A program made the translations under genes and the position numbers. Source: Proteobacteria bacterium UBA6522 (GTDB lineage: Bacteria > Pseudomonadota > Gammaproteobacteria > Steroidobacterales > Rariloculaceae). Taken from it: a stretch of DNA of 5,347 bases. The first letter of the stretch is position 1, and every line of letters begins with the position of its first letter. A model generated the notes under the pieces. The model was not told the DNA's origin and searched no databases. It worked only from the letters and a program-made list of their open reading frames with translations. The stretch lies in contig DJLG01000097.1 of NCBI GenBank assembly GCA_002434915.1, forward strand, positions 1 to 5,347. Direction: 5' to 3'. Positions 5,113 to 5,347 of the stretch are shown in pieces.

Positions 5113-5128
5113 ACTGAGCCAAAGAGTA

Positions 5129-5329
5129 ATGCCTATAAACCTTAAAGTTTATGCTCCTGCAGGATGTTCTGTTAGGTCGATTAAAAATAAAAATTTTTTT
5201 TTCAAATCTCGTTGTTCGATAACTTATATAAAAAATGATGAACCGAGCGTGGAGAAAGGGTTTGTTATTTCTAGAGGTCAGACAGAGAAGTCAGTAGATG
5301 GGGATCAATGGGAGTTTTACTGGCTATAA
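5129..5329 (+). CDS. Small hypothetical protein after tRNA-Ser (66 aa)
   Basis: This 66-codon frame begins 16 bases after the tRNA CCA end and stops at TAA 5327–5329. I do not recognise the product. It has no clear membrane segment; a short aromatic run (NFFFK) lies near residues 22–26, followed by a charged region (KNDEPSVEKG) and an aromatic end (QWEFYWL). ATG 5129 is the only reasonable start, but it lacks a good Shine-Dalgarno: AGAG at 5123–5126 is only two bases away. A nine-T run at 5194–5202 lies within the frame; it could serve as a termination signal for the tRNA transcript or as a slippage site. With no recognised domain and a poor ribosome site, the frame may be chance, a remnant of something inserted beside the tRNA, or a small gene co-transcribed with it. 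Confidence 0.35.
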   Translation: MPINLKVYAPAGCSVRSIKNKNFFFKSRCSITYIKNDEPSVEKGFVISRGQTEKSVDGDQWEFYWL

Positions 5330-5347
5330 AACTCTGACTATAAAAAG

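Noticed and set aside
5022..5347. Phage-type attachment site with repeated tRNA 3' end
   Set aside because: No second copy of the tRNA 3' sequence and no integrase within the bases available.

Overview
The window is a conserved chromosomal block of a gammaproteobacterium. RecA, RecX, AlaS and CsrA all read very close to their Escherichia coli counterparts, and the order recA–recX–alaS–csrA–tRNA-Ser(GCU) matches the E. coli locus. The aspartokinase gene lysC, which sits between alaS and csrA in many other Gammaproteobacteria, is absent. The genes are moderately AT-rich and the spaces after csrA clearly more so. I cannot name a genus from the sequence.

Layout. Bases 2–3656 form a tight plus-strand cluster. 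The 3' half of recA overlaps recX by 23 bases, and alaS follows recX after 33 bases, so the three are probably co-transcribed from the recA (SOS) promoter upstream of the window. A 194-base gap then leads to csrA (3851–4063). It holds a plausible sigma-70-type promoter and GGA-containing leader RNA suited to CsrA autoregulation. A GC-rich hairpin follows csrA.

From 4064 to 5021 coding density falls sharply. This stretch holds a 62-residue two-helix membrane protein gene (4305–4493, plus) and a possible convergent 47-residue gene on the minus strand (4527–4670) with a strong Shine-Dalgarno sequence. It also holds two copies of a bipartite ~37-base repeat (4252–4287 and 4820–4857), a G-rich tract able to form a quadruplex (4782–4817), and several inverted repeats. 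A complete tRNA-Ser(GCU) with encoded CCA lies at 5022–5112. It is followed after 16 bases by an unrecognised 66-codon reading frame (5129–5329).

Functionally, recA and recX form a recombinase–modulator pair, alaS supplies charged tRNA-Ala, csrA is a global post-transcriptional regulator, and tRNA-Ser reads AGC/AGU codons. I see no defence system, CRISPR array, insertion sequence or integrase. The parts without explanation are the small genes and the paired intergenic repeats between csrA and the tRNA.
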